From contig DILW01000195.1 in NCBI GenBank assembly GCA_002425245.1, positions 1 to 59,597 on the forward strand: a stretch of 59,597 nt of DNA, in the 5' to 3' direction. The position numbers and the translations under genes are program-made. The notes under the pieces were generated by a model. That model saw only the letters and a list, made by a program, of their open reading frames with translations, did not search any database and had not been told where the DNA came from. Positions 1 to 8,693 of the stretch are shown piece after piece. The stretch comes from Betaproteobacteria bacterium UBA5582. GTDB lineage: Bacteria; Pseudomonadota; Gammaproteobacteria; Burkholderiales; Rhodocyclaceae. Position 1 is the first letter of the stretch; every line of letters starts with the position of its first letter.

Positions 1-588
1 ATCGAGGCGGAAGCGGGCGATCTTGTTGAGGCCGACGGCGCCGACAAAGTTCTCTTTCATCTGCGCCGTGCCGCAGCCGGCGATGCAGCAGCCGCATTCG
101 ATGCAGCGGTCGAGTTCGTAGATGGCTTCGGCCAGTGCCGGTTCCATGCGCGCTTCGAGCGCGTCGAGGTCGACGGCTTCGCTTTGCGCGATCCAGGTTT
201 GCAGGCGTTCGGCGGTGCCGCGCATCCACTTGCCGGTATTCACCGACAGATCGCCGATCAACTCGAAGAAGGGCAGCGGGGCGAGGGTGATGTCGCTGCC
301 GTAGTCGCGCGTCAGCGTGCGGCAGGCGAGCGCCGGCCGGCCGTCGACCAGCATTGCGCAACTGCCGCAGATGCCGGCGCGGCAGACGAAGTCGAACTGC
401 AGCGAAGGGTCTTGCATCGCGCGGATTTCATTGAGTGCGATGAACAGCGTCATGCCTTCCGCTTCTTCCAGTTCGAAGGCCTGCAGGTAAGGCTTGCTCG
501 CCGGATCGGCCGGGTTGCAGCGCAGGATGTGCAGGGTCAGGCGGCGCGGTGCCGCGCCCGGTTTCGGTTTGCGGAACAGCGTGATCAT
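1..588 (-). CDS. frdB: fumarate reductase / succinate dehydrogenase iron-sulfur subunit (3' end beyond window)
   Basis: The iron-sulfur subunit passes electrons between the flavoprotein and the membrane cytochrome b in the cytoplasmic arm of the complex. The first 196 codons are visible. A plant-type ferredoxin [2Fe-2S] site is seen as C69, C74, C77 and C89 (motif VCRAGICGSC), then a 4Fe-4S/3Fe-4S motif CIECGCCIAGC at about residues 162-172. The ATG at 588 overlaps the frdA stop in ATGA, so translation is coupled. The gene runs off position 1. Whether the complex works as fumarate reductase or succinate dehydrogenase cannot be told from sequence; the cytochrome partner is of the Wolinella type. 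Confidence 0.93.
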   Translation of the reverse strand, partial: MITLFRKPKPGAAPRRLTLHILRCNPADPASKPYLQAFELEEAEGMTLFIALNEIRAMQDPSLQFDFVCRAGICGSCAMLVDGRPALACRTLTRDYGSDITLAPLPFFELIGDLSVNTGKWMRGTAERLQTWIAQSEAVDLDALEARMEPALAEAIYELDRCIECGCCIAGCGTAQMKENFVGAVGLNKIARFRLD

Positions 589-2564
589 GCGTTTTCTCCA
601 AGGCGCGCATTGTCACCGCGCAAGTGCGCCGGCAGCAGGTGGCGAAAAGGCATCAGCGCGGCTTGCACGGCATGCCGATCGCTGCCGGCCAGGGCGGCAC
701 GGGTGGCTTCCACTTCGGCTTGACGGCTGGCGGTCAGCGGGTGTTCGATGGCGTCGCGCCTGCCGTAGCCGCGCCAGCCGGGCGGCAGTTCCATGCGGGC
801 GATGTCGACCGGCTCGTAATTCAAGGTCGGCAAGGTCTGCCCGGCGTCGGGCCAGCTTGCCAGGGTGCGCTTGAGCCAGTCGGCGTCGTTGCGCTGCGGG
901 TAATCCTCGCGGAAATGCGCGCCGCGGCTTTCCGTGCGCTGCAAGGCGCCGTAGCTGACGCACAGGGCCAGCCTGAGCATCTTCTGCAGGCGCCAGGCCA
1001 GCGTCAGTTCGGGGTCGGCGCCGCCGCGCCGGCCGGAAAGACCGAGGTTGCGACTGCGCAGCAGCAGGTCCTGCAGCGTGTTGACCGCAGCAGTCAGCGC
1101 TTCGCCGTGGCGGACGATGCCGACCTGGGCGGTCATTGTCGCCTGCATTTCGCGCAGCAGCAGGCTGGCGCTTTCCTGACCATGATGATTGGCGATGGCG
1201 GAAAACTCGGCCTGCGCGCGCTCGAAACACTGGCGGATCAGCGCGGTGGACACCGTCAGTTCGCCATCCGGCGAGGCGCAGAAATCGGCGATGGCGGTGC
1301 CGACGATCATCCCGGAAACCACGGTTTCGGCGACCGAATTGCCACCCAGCCGGTTGAATCCGTGCAGGTCCCAGCAGGCCGCTTCGCCGCAAGCGAACAG
1401 GCCCTTGAGGCCGCGCGCCGCGCCGTGGGCGTCGGTGCGGATGCCGCCCATCGAGTAATGCTGGGCCGGGCGCACCGGAATCCACTGCTTGGCCGGGTCG
1501 ATGCCGAGGAAGTACTGGCAGATTTCCTTCACTTCACGCAGCTTGTGGTTGATGTGGTCGGCGCCGAGCAGCGTGATGTCCAGCCACAGGTGCTGGCCGA
1601 AACGGTTGCTGGCGCCTTTTCCAGCCTTGATGTGTGCTTCCATGCGCCGCGACACCACGTCGCGCGACGCCAGTTCCTTCTTTTCCGGCTCGTAGTCGGG
1701 CATGAAGCGGTGGCCATCGACATCGCGCAGCAGGCCACCGTCGCCCCGGCAACCTTCGGTGACCAGGATGCCGGCGGGAAAGATCGCAGTCGGGTGAAAC
1801 TGGATCGCTTCCATGTTGGCCAGCGGCACGACGCCGCTATCCAGCGCGATGGCGGCGCCGATGCCTTCGTTGATGACGGCGTTGGTGGTCGCCTGGTAGA
1901 GCCGGCCGAAACCGCCGGTGGCAATGCAGGTGGCTTTGGCGACATAGGCGCTCAGCTTGCCGTCGATCAGGTTGCGGACGATGGCGCCGTGACAGCGTTC
2001 GCCGTCGTGGATCAGCGCTACCGCTTCGCGTCGCTCGTGCACCGGAATGCCCTCGGCAACGGTCTGGTCGCTGACCGCGTAGAGCATGGCGTGGCCGGTG
2101 CCGTCGGCGACGTAGCAGGTGCGCCATTTGCGCGTGCCGCCGAAATCGCGGGCGGTGATCAGGCCGTGGGCGTCGGTGCTTTCTTCCAGCGTGACCGGTT
2201 TGCCATCGATGATCACCGTGCGCTCGCCTGCTTCAACGCGGTTCCACGGCACGCCCCAGGCTGCCAGCTCACGTACCGCCTTCGGCGCGACGTGGGTGAA
2301 CATGCGCGCGACTTCCTGGTCGCAGCCCCAGTCGCTGCCGCGCACGGTGTCCTCGAAATGCACGTCCTCGTTGTCGCCGGCACCCTTCAGCGCATTCGCC
2401 AGGCTGGCCTGCATGCCGCCCTGGGCAGCGGCCGAATGCGAACGCTTGGGCGGCACCAGGCTGAGGATGATCACCTGCTGGCCGCGCTTCTGGGCTGCCA
2501 GAGCGGCGCGCAGACCGGCCAGTCCGCCGCCGATGACGAGGACGTCGCTATGGATGATGTCCAT
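585..2564 (-). CDS. frdA: fumarate reductase / succinate dehydrogenase flavoprotein subunit
   Basis: Catalytic FAD subunit interconverting succinate and fumarate, 659 aa. An N-terminal Rossmann motif (IGGGLAGLRA, residues 11-20) is followed by SHSAAAQGG, whose His43 is the expected covalent FAD-histidyl site. Substrate-site signatures HPTAIFPAG and RGDGGLLRD are present. It sits between frdC (3 bp upstream) and frdB (4-bp overlap), giving the order frdCAB typical of epsilonproteobacterial quinol:fumarate reductases. It appears complete. The direction of catalysis is inferred, not visible. Confidence 0.95.
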   Translation of the reverse strand: MDIIHSDVLVIGGGLAGLRAALAAQKRGQQVIILSLVPPKRSHSAAAQGGMQASLANALKGAGDNEDVHFEDTVRGSDWGCDQEVARMFTHVAPKAVRELAAWGVPWNRVEAGERTVIIDGKPVTLEESTDAHGLITARDFGGTRKWRTCYVADGTGHAMLYAVSDQTVAEGIPVHERREAVALIHDGERCHGAIVRNLIDGKLSAYVAKATCIATGGFGRLYQATTNAVINEGIGAAIALDSGVVPLANMEAIQFHPTAIFPAGILVTEGCRGDGGLLRDVDGHRFMPDYEPEKKELASRDVVSRRMEAHIKAGKGASNRFGQHLWLDITLLGADHINHKLREVKEICQYFLGIDPAKQWIPVRPAQHYSMGGIRTDAHGAARGLKGLFACGEAACWDLHGFNRLGGNSVAETVVSGMIVGTAIADFCASPDGELTVSTALIRQCFERAQAEFSAIANHHGQESASLLLREMQATMTAQVGIVRHGEALTAAVNTLQDLLLRSRNLGLSGRRGGADPELTLAWRLQKMLRLALCVSYGALQRTESRGAHFREDYPQRNDADWLKRTLASWPDAGQTLPTLNYEPVDIARMELPPGWRGYGRRDAIEHPLTASRQAEVEATRAALAGSDRHAVQAALMPFRHLLPAHLRGDNARLGENA

Positions 2565-2567
2565 GAT

Positions 2568-3410
2568 TCAGTGCTTTCCGTGCTCGACCGTAGTCTGGCC
2601 CGGCGGCAGGTAGCGCTCGCCGGCTCGCTCGGCATGGGCGCGACCCAGATCGATGTAGGCCAGCAGCGTGACCAGACCGAGGGTGATGAAAAAGGCGCTG
2701 AACGCGTGCCGGATGTGGCGCAGCCGACGGCGTCCGACGTTGGCATCGGCGCCGACGAACCAGCCCCATTTGACCGCCAGCCGGTACAGGCCGATGCCGC
2801 CATGGACTTCGGCGGTGAACAGCAGCGCCAGGTAGATCGGCCACATGCCGCCGGTCCATACGCGGTCGGCGGATTCGTAGGGGCCGATCATGTCGGGTTG
2901 GCTGACCATGTCGTAGAGGTGGATGGTGGTCAGGAAAAAGAGGGCGAAACCGGTCACCACCTGCAGCCACCACAGGCTGGTGTCGCCATGGCGCAGCCGG
3001 CTGCGATGTGCGGAAAAGGCGCGGTACTGGCGATAGCCGCCGGGAAACTTGCGCATCGCCAGCCAGGCATGGGCGACCAGCAAGCCGGTGACGCCGGCGG
3101 CAACCATCGACACCAGCACCGGTTGTGGTTCGCCGAACAGCCATACGCCCTCGAAGAAGCGGGCGACGTTGTAGAACAGTTCGTGGCTGATCAGGATGCT
3201 GGCCACGAAAAACATGTGGGCGACGAGAAACAGCGCCAGCACCAGGCCGCTCACGCTCTGCAGCAGGTCGAGGCGGGCTGGCCAGCTGCTGTTGCCGGGG
3301 CGGGCGTCGGCGAGCAATTCCAGGGCCTGCCCTGGGGGCACGGAGCGGGCAGGAGCCGGGGTGGTTTCCGGAAGGGATGGGGCGAGAGCGGTTTTGGCGA
3401 TTTGGCGCAT
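2568..3410 (-). CDS. frdC: dihaem cytochrome b membrane anchor of fumarate reductase (Wolinella FrdC type)
   Basis: Single membrane anchor of about 280 aa with five predicted helices; in this family it binds two haems b and the quinone. Histidines in VAHMFF, VAHAWL, TTIHLYD and AEVHGG sit in successive helices and match the four axial ligands of the Wolinella subunit. The Glu two residues before the last His corresponds to its proton-pathway glutamate. The ATG at 3410 is chosen because an AGGAAG ribosome site lies just upstream; an in-frame ATG at 3509 lacks one and adds a non-conserved tail. First gene of frdCAB. Confidence 0.9.
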   Translation of the reverse strand: MRQIAKTALAPSLPETTPAPARSVPPGQALELLADARPGNSSWPARLDLLQSVSGLVLALFLVAHMFFVASILISHELFYNVARFFEGVWLFGEPQPVLVSMVAAGVTGLLVAHAWLAMRKFPGGYRQYRAFSAHRSRLRHGDTSLWWLQVVTGFALFFLTTIHLYDMVSQPDMIGPYESADRVWTGGMWPIYLALLFTAEVHGGIGLYRLAVKWGWFVGADANVGRRRLRHIRHAFSAFFITLGLVTLLAYIDLGRAHAERAGERYLPPGQTTVEHGKH

Positions 3411-3501
3411 GGCTGATCTTCCTTTCCGGACGCTTTTCTGGCTGTTGTTATGGCTGCAATTTATCACGCCCGGACCGAAATGCCGACAATTAATTGTGCG
3501 A

Positions 3502-3514
3502 TGCAACAATTCGT
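3502..3514. promoter_or_regulatory. candidate operator half-site upstream of frdCAB
   Basis: TGCAACAATTCGT occurs about 95 bp upstream of the frdC start. Its exact reverse complement occurs at 58844-58856 upstream of the acyl-CoA synthetase gene, where it forms an inverted repeat. A degenerate opposite arm (9 of 13 matches) starts at 3527. The surrounding 3440-3560 stretch is AT-rich, unlike its neighbours, as expected of a promoter between divergent genes. The binding protein is unknown. Confidence 0.4.
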
Positions 3515-3657
3515 AATGTTCTGTCTATCAATTGTTTTATTGATTTGTTTGATATTAATGCCGCGGTGCAGCATGGTGCTTGCGGTGGTCGTTGCCCGCT
3601 TCTGTTAAGATGCTGCGGGCCGCATCCGCCGCCTAGACCTCCCCCGAAAACCGCACC

Positions 3658-5589
3658 TTGTCTACCCTCCAGGAAATTTTCTCGCCCGATGGCGCTTTTG
3701 CGCGTGCCATCGATGGCTACCGCATTCGTCCGCAACAGGTCGAGATGGCCGAGCGCATTGCCGAGGCCATCAAGAACAACGCGGTGTTCATCGCCGAAGC
3801 CGGTACCGGCACCGGCAAGACCTTCGCCTACCTGGTGCCGGCGCTCAGGTCGAACGGCAAGGTGATCGTGTCGACCGGGACCAAAACGCTGCAGGACCAG
3901 TTGTTCAACAAGGATCTGCCGACCGTGCGCGACATCCTCAAGGCGCCGGTCAAGATCGCGCTGCTCAAGGGGCGCGCCAATTACGTCTGTCCCTATCACC
4001 TGCAGCGTTCGCTGGCCGACGGTCGTTTCCTGACCCGCGAGGACGCTGCCGACGCCCGCCGCATCTCGGTTTTCGCCAAGACCACGCAGAGCGGCGACAA
4101 GGCCGAGTGCGTCGAGGTGAACGAGAATTCGCCGGTCTGGCAGCACGTCACCTCGACGCGCGACAACTGCCTCGGTCAGGAATGCCCGGACTACAAGGAA
4201 TGCTTCGTCATGCAGGCGCGCAAGGAGGCGATGGCCGCCGATCTGGTGGTGGTCAATCACCACCTGTTCCTTGCCGACGTGATGCTGCGCGACGAGGGCA
4301 TGGCCGAACTGCTGCCGGCCTGCAACACGGTGATCTTCGACGAAGCGCACCAGTTGCCGGAAGTGGCGACGCTGTTTTTCGGCGACAGCGTGTCCACCGC
4401 GCAATTCCTCGATCTGGCCCGCGACGCGCGGACCGAGGCGCTGACCCACGCCCGCGACTGCCTCGACCTGCCGGTGGCCAGCAAGGCGCTGGAAAAGGCG
4501 GCCAAGGATCTGCGCCTGGCCGTCGGCATCGACGCCGGCCGGTTCTCCGCCGGCCAGTTGCTGGAAAGACCGGAATTCGCCCCGGCACTGCAGGGGCTGC
4601 TCGAAGAAATCGCCCGCTTTGCCGCCATCCTGGAAACCCAGGCCGAGCGTGCCGAAGGCCTGGAAAAATGCTGGCAGCGCGCCGGCGAACTGGTCCAGCG
4701 TCTGAGTCAGTGGCAGCAGCAGCAGCCGGCCGACGCCGGCTATGTGTACTGGGGCGAGGCCTTCACCCATTCGCTGCAACTGAACGCGACGCCGCTCGAC
4801 GTCGCCAACATCTTCCGCAAGCAGATGGGCGGTCATCCGCGCGCCTGGATCTTTACCTCGGCAACCCTTGCCGTGCAGGGCAAGTTCCACCATTACTGCG
4901 CCGAACTCGGCCTCGGCGATCCGGATTCTGCCTGCTGGCACAGTCCCTTCGACTACGGCGAGCAGGCCGTGCTCTACGCGCCGCTGGGCATGCCCGATCC
5001 GAATGCCTGGAACTACACCGAGTCCGTCGTCGACGCCGCCTGGCCGGCGGTGAAGGCGGCCGGTGGCGGTGCTTTCTTCCTGTGCACCAGCCTGCGCGCG
5101 ATGCGCCGCACCCACGAATTGCTCAAGGCCAGGCTCGAAGACGAAGGCCTCGACATGCCGCTGCTGGTCCAGGGCGAGGGCAGCAAGAACGACCTGCTGC
5201 AACGCTTCCGCCACCACGGCGCGGCGATCCTGGTCGGCAGCCAGAGTTTCTGGGAAGGCGTCGACGTGCGCGGCGAGGCGCTGTCGCTGGTGGTCATCGA
5301 CAAGATTCCCTTTGCCCCGCCCGACGATCCGGTGCTGGCGGCACGCATCGAGGAAATGAAGAAGCAGGGCCGCAACGCCTTCATGGAATACCAGCTGCCG
5401 CGCGCCGTGATCAATGTCAAGCAGGGCGCCGGCCGCTTGATCCGCGACGAGACCGACAAGGGCGTGCTGATGATCTGCGATCCACGACTTACATCAAAGC
5501 CTTACGGCCGCCGCGTCTGGCAAAGTCTGCCCCCGATGAAGCGCACCCGTGAACTGCAGGTCGTCCTCGATTTTTTCGCCAACCGATGA
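3658..5589 (+). CDS. yoaA: YoaA/DinG-family iron-sulfur DNA helicase
   Basis: XPD/Rad3-like 5'-3' superfamily 2 helicase acting in DNA repair, 643 aa, close to E. coli YoaA and shorter than DinG. Walker A AEAGTGTGKT (Lys54), DEAH box at residues 228-231, and four cysteines (111, 171, 176, 182) in the spacing of the 4Fe-4S cluster that splits the first motor domain. The start is a TTG without a clear ribosome site, chosen because no in-frame ATG lies nearby and the N-terminal Q-motif region begins at once. The stop overlaps the next gene in ATGA. Confidence 0.92.
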   Translation: MSTLQEIFSPDGAFARAIDGYRIRPQQVEMAERIAEAIKNNAVFIAEAGTGTGKTFAYLVPALRSNGKVIVSTGTKTLQDQLFNKDLPTVRDILKAPVKIALLKGRANYVCPYHLQRSLADGRFLTREDAADARRISVFAKTTQSGDKAECVEVNENSPVWQHVTSTRDNCLGQECPDYKECFVMQARKEAMAADLVVVNHHLFLADVMLRDEGMAELLPACNTVIFDEAHQLPEVATLFFGDSVSTAQFLDLARDARTEALTHARDCLDLPVASKALEKAAKDLRLAVGIDAGRFSAGQLLERPEFAPALQGLLEEIARFAAILETQAERAEGLEKCWQRAGELVQRLSQWQQQQPADAGYVYWGEAFTHSLQLNATPLDVANIFRKQMGGHPRAWIFTSATLAVQGKFHHYCAELGLGDPDSACWHSPFDYGEQAVLYAPLGMPDPNAWNYTESVVDAAWPAVKAAGGGAFFLCTSLRAMRRTHELLKARLEDEGLDMPLLVQGEGSKNDLLQRFRHHGAAILVGSQSFWEGVDVRGEALSLVVIDKIPFAPPDDPVLAARIEEMKKQGRNAFMEYQLPRAVINVKQGAGRLIRDETDKGVLMICDPRLTSKPYGRRVWQSLPPMKRTRELQVVLDFFANR

Positions 5590-6719
5590 AAACCACCTTC
5601 GACCAACTGGCCGCCCGCCAGCCGCAACTTTTCTCTGCCGCCGACATCCGCGTCGACAAGGCGCAGCTCGAAGCCATGGCCGAGATTGTCGGCGCCATCG
5701 AGATGGTCCTGGCCTTGCCCGCCTTCCGCGCCGAGGTGCTCGCCCGGGCGCCGGAAAGTGCGCGCTGGCCGGTCGCCGCGCGCAGCGTGTTCATGGGCTA
5801 CGACTTCCATCTGACGCCGGCCGGCCCGAAACTCATCGAAATCAACACCAATGCCGGCGGCGGCCTGCTCAACGCCTACCTGCTGGCTGCGCATGGCCAT
5901 GCCGACGAGGCGGCCGCCTTCGTTGCCGACATCCTCGAAATGTTCCGCGCCGAATGGCGGCTGGAACGCGGCGAAGCGCCGCTGACGCGCATCGCCATCG
6001 TCGATGAGGCGCCGGCCGGGCAGTTCCTGGCGCCGGAGTTCGAGTTGTTCCGCGATCTGTTCGCCGCCAACGGCATCGACGCGGTGATCGCCGACCCGGC
6101 CGATTTCGTCCGCGACGGCCAGCGTCTGCTGCACGACGGCCAGCCGATTGATCTGGTGTACAACCGGCTGACCGACTTCTACCTCGAAGGCGAGCCCTGC
6201 CGCGCCATCCGCGAAGTCTTCCAGGTCGGCGGCGTGGTCCTGACCCCGCATCCGGCGGCGCACGCCACGCATGCCGACAAGCGTCACCTGATGCTGTTGT
6301 CCGACGCCGACAAGCTCGCCGCGCTCGGCATCGATGCCGCCACGCAGCGCATCCTGCTGGCCGGCGTGCCGCGCACCGTCACGGTCGATCCGGCCGACGC
6401 CGAAGCGCTGTGGGCCGGGCGCAAGCGCTGGTTTTTCAAGCCGCCGGCCGGTTTCGGCAGCCGTGCTGCCTATCGTGGCGACAAGTTGACCAAGCGCGTC
6501 TTCGACGAAATCCTCGCCGGCCACTACATCGCCCAGGAAATCGCGCCGCCGTCCGAACACGAGGTCATCGTCAATGGCGAAACGCAGACGATGAAGGCCG
6601 ATTTCCGCTGCTTCGTGTACGACGGCCATATCCAGTGTGTCGCCGCCCGCCTGTACCAGGGGCAGACGACCAACTTCCGTACCCCCGGCGGCGGTTTCGC
6701 GCCGGTGTTCGCGGCTTGA
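5586..6719 (+). CDS. ATP-grasp-like protein of unknown substrate
   Basis: Hypothetical protein of 377 aa, translationally coupled to the helicase by a 4-bp overlap. Segments resemble ATP-grasp ligases: EINTNAGGG in the N-terminal third, then VYNRLTDFYLE, KRWFFKPPAGFGS and HYIAQEIAPP near the C-terminus, where the lysine, glycine-rich loop and acidic residues of a nucleotide site would be expected. No signal peptide or membrane segment. The substrate is not recognisable; peptide or glutathione-like ligation is only a guess. The coupling to yoaA is the main contextual clue. Confidence 0.7.
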   Translation: MKTTFDQLAARQPQLFSAADIRVDKAQLEAMAEIVGAIEMVLALPAFRAEVLARAPESARWPVAARSVFMGYDFHLTPAGPKLIEINTNAGGGLLNAYLLAAHGHADEAAAFVADILEMFRAEWRLERGEAPLTRIAIVDEAPAGQFLAPEFELFRDLFAANGIDAVIADPADFVRDGQRLLHDGQPIDLVYNRLTDFYLEGEPCRAIREVFQVGGVVLTPHPAAHATHADKRHLMLLSDADKLAALGIDAATQRILLAGVPRTVTVDPADAEALWAGRKRWFFKPPAGFGSRAAYRGDKLTKRVFDEILAGHYIAQEIAPPSEHEVIVNGETQTMKADFRCFVYDGHIQCVAARLYQGQTTNFRTPGGGFAPVFAA

Positions 6720-6736
6720 ACAGGTAGAATCCCGCC

Positions 6737-7234
6737 ATGAAAGTTTTTGGCATCGCCGGCTGGTCCGGCTCCGGCAAGACGACGCTGCTGGAAAAGCTGA
6801 TTCCGGCGCTGATCGCGCGCGGCCTCAAGGTCTCGGTGATCAAGCACGCGCACCACGGTTTCGACATCGACAAACCCGGCAAGGATTCCTACCGCCACCG
6901 CGAGGCCGGCGCCGCCGAAGTCATGCTCGCCTGCGGCACGCGCTGGGCGCTGATGCACGAATGCCGCGACGAGCCCGAGCCGCAGCTGGCCGAGCTACTG
7001 ACCCGCCTGGCGCCGTGCGATCTGGTGCTGGTTGAAGGCTTCAAGCAGGAACCGGTGCCCAAGCTGGAAGTCCACCGGCCGGCCAACGGCAAGCCGCCGC
7101 TGTTCGCCGAGCGCGACGACATCGTCGCCGTGGCCTGCGACGAGGCCATTGATGCGCCGATTCCGGTGCTGCCGCTCAACGACATTGCCACGGTGGCCGA
7201 CTTCATCGTCCGCCACTGCGAACTCAAGGTCTGA
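6737..7234 (+). CDS. mobB: molybdopterin-guanine dinucleotide biosynthesis protein B
   Basis: P-loop GTPase that assists attachment of GMP to molybdopterin, 165 aa, normal for the family. Walker A GWSGSGKTT begins at residue 8, and the family signature IKHAHHGFDIDKPGKDSYRH follows. It is cytosolic. It starts a mobB-moeA-moaD run (3-bp gap to moeA, then a 4-bp overlap), so all three probably share one transcript supplying cofactor for molybdoenzymes. Confidence 0.95.
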   Translation: MKVFGIAGWSGSGKTTLLEKLIPALIARGLKVSVIKHAHHGFDIDKPGKDSYRHREAGAAEVMLACGTRWALMHECRDEPEPQLAELLTRLAPCDLVLVEGFKQEPVPKLEVHRPANGKPPLFAERDDIVAVACDEAIDAPIPVLPLNDIATVADFIVRHCELKV

Positions 7235-7236
7235 CC

Positions 7237-8445
7237 ATGCTCAGTTACGAACAAGCGCTCGAACAACTGCTCGCCGCCGCCCAGCCGGTGGCCGAAACCC
7301 GCCACGTGCCGATCACCGCCGCTGCCGGCCGCGTGCTGGCGCAGGCGCAGGTGGCCACGGTCAATGTGCCGCCACTCGACAATTCGGCGATGGACGGCTA
7401 CGCCGTGCGCCTTGGCGATCTGCCGCAGGCCGGCGTCACGCTGCCGGTCAGCCAGCGCATTCCCGCCGGCACGGTCGGCAGCGAACTGCAGCCCGGCACC
7501 GCTGCCCGCATCTTCACTGGCGCGCCGGTGCCGCCAGGTTGCGACGCGGTGATCATGCAGGAACGCTGCGCAGCCGGCGACGGCGTCGTCACCATCAACC
7601 ATGTTCCTCGCCTTGGCGAGAACATCCGCCGCTGCGGCGAGGACATCGCCACCGGTAGCGAAATCCTGCCCGCCGGCATCCGCCTGCGTGCCCAGGAAAT
7701 CGCGCTCGCCGCCTCGGCCGGCCTGCCTGAGCTGCCGGTGCATCGGCGCATGCGCGTCGGCATCTTCTTCACCGGCGACGAGCTGGTCCAGCCCGGTGAG
7801 CCGTTGCCGCCCGGCGCCATCTACAACTCCAACCGCTACGCGCTGCGTGCGCTGCTCGAAGGCCTGGGCTGCGAAGTGCGCGACCTGGGCAGCGTGCCCG
7901 ACCGCCTCGACGCCACCCGCGACGCGCTGCGTCGCGCCGCTGCCGACAACGACCTGATCGTCACCAGCGGTGGTGTCTCGGTCGGCGAGGAAGATCACGT
8001 CAAACCGGCGGTCGAAGCCGAAGGCCGGCTCGACATGTGGAAGATCGCGATCAAGCCGGGCAAGCCGCTGGCCTTCGGCGAAGTCAACAAACCGGAAGGC
8101 GGCACCGCCTGGTTCATCGGCCTGCCGGGCAACCCGGTCGCCGCCTTCGTTACCTGCCTGATGCTGGTGCGGCCCTTCATCCTGCGCTTGCAGGGCGTTG
8201 CCGACATGCGCCCCAAGGTGCTGCCGCTGACCGCCGATTTCACCTGGAGCCGGCCGGATAGCCGCCTCGAATTCCTGCGCGCGCGGATCAACGACGCCGG
8301 TCGTGTCGAGCTTTACCCGAACCAGGGCTCGGCCGTCGTCACCTCGCTGTGCTGGAGCGACGGGCTGGTCCTCAACCCGCCGGGACAGGCGGTTCAAGCG
8401 GGCGACAGCGTCCGCTTCGTCACTTTTGCGGAGTTGCTGGCATGA
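7237..8445 (+). CDS. moeA: molybdopterin molybdenumtransferase
   Basis: Inserts molybdate into adenylylated molybdopterin in the cytosol, 402 aa, full length. NSAMDGYAVR at about residues 49-58 and the MoCF-binding motif SGGVSVGEEDHVK are clear, followed by the LPGNPVA segment. The start lies 3 bp after mobB and the stop overlaps moaD by 4 bp, supporting coupled translation in a molybdenum cofactor operon. Confidence 0.96.
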   Translation: MLSYEQALEQLLAAAQPVAETRHVPITAAAGRVLAQAQVATVNVPPLDNSAMDGYAVRLGDLPQAGVTLPVSQRIPAGTVGSELQPGTAARIFTGAPVPPGCDAVIMQERCAAGDGVVTINHVPRLGENIRRCGEDIATGSEILPAGIRLRAQEIALAASAGLPELPVHRRMRVGIFFTGDELVQPGEPLPPGAIYNSNRYALRALLEGLGCEVRDLGSVPDRLDATRDALRRAAADNDLIVTSGGVSVGEEDHVKPAVEAEGRLDMWKIAIKPGKPLAFGEVNKPEGGTAWFIGLPGNPVAAFVTCLMLVRPFILRLQGVADMRPKVLPLTADFTWSRPDSRLEFLRARINDAGRVELYPNQGSAVVTSLCWSDGLVLNPPGQAVQAGDSVRFVTFAELLA

Positions 8446-8690
8446 GCGTGAACATCCTTTACTTCGCCAGCCTGCGCGAAGCCTTCGGCACCCCTGGCGA
8501 GACCGTCGAGCTGCCGGCCGGCGTCGCCACCGTCGGCCAACTGCGCGACTGGCTGGTCGGGCAGGGCAGGGCCGAACTGGCTACCGCCAAGAACCTGCGC
8601 TGTGCGGTCAACCAGGAAATGTGCAAGGCCGATGCGCCGGTCAAGGCCGGCGACGAAATCGCCTTCTTCCCGCCCGTGACCGGAGGCTGA
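8442..8690 (+). CDS. moaD: molybdopterin synthase sulfur-carrier subunit
   Basis: Ubiquitin-like sulfur carrier of 82 aa, partner of MoaE in converting precursor Z to molybdopterin. The C-terminus ends FFPPVTGG, giving the diglycine tail that is thiocarboxylated. The ATG at 8442 overlaps the moeA stop. moaE, moaA and moaC are not in this window. Confidence 0.94.
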   Translation: MSVNILYFASLREAFGTPGETVELPAGVATVGQLRDWLVGQGRAELATAKNLRCAVNQEMCKADAPVKAGDEIAFFPPVTGG

Positions 8691-8693
8691 ACG

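Noticed and set aside
624..3416. 930-codon open frame antisense to frdA and frdC
   Set aside because: The opposite strand encodes a clear FrdA/FrdC with all catalytic residues; the antisense frame has no domains and is a by-product of high GC.
3490..5217. 575-codon frame antisense to the helicase
   Set aside because: Shadow of yoaA, with repetitive low-complexity composition and no family signatures.
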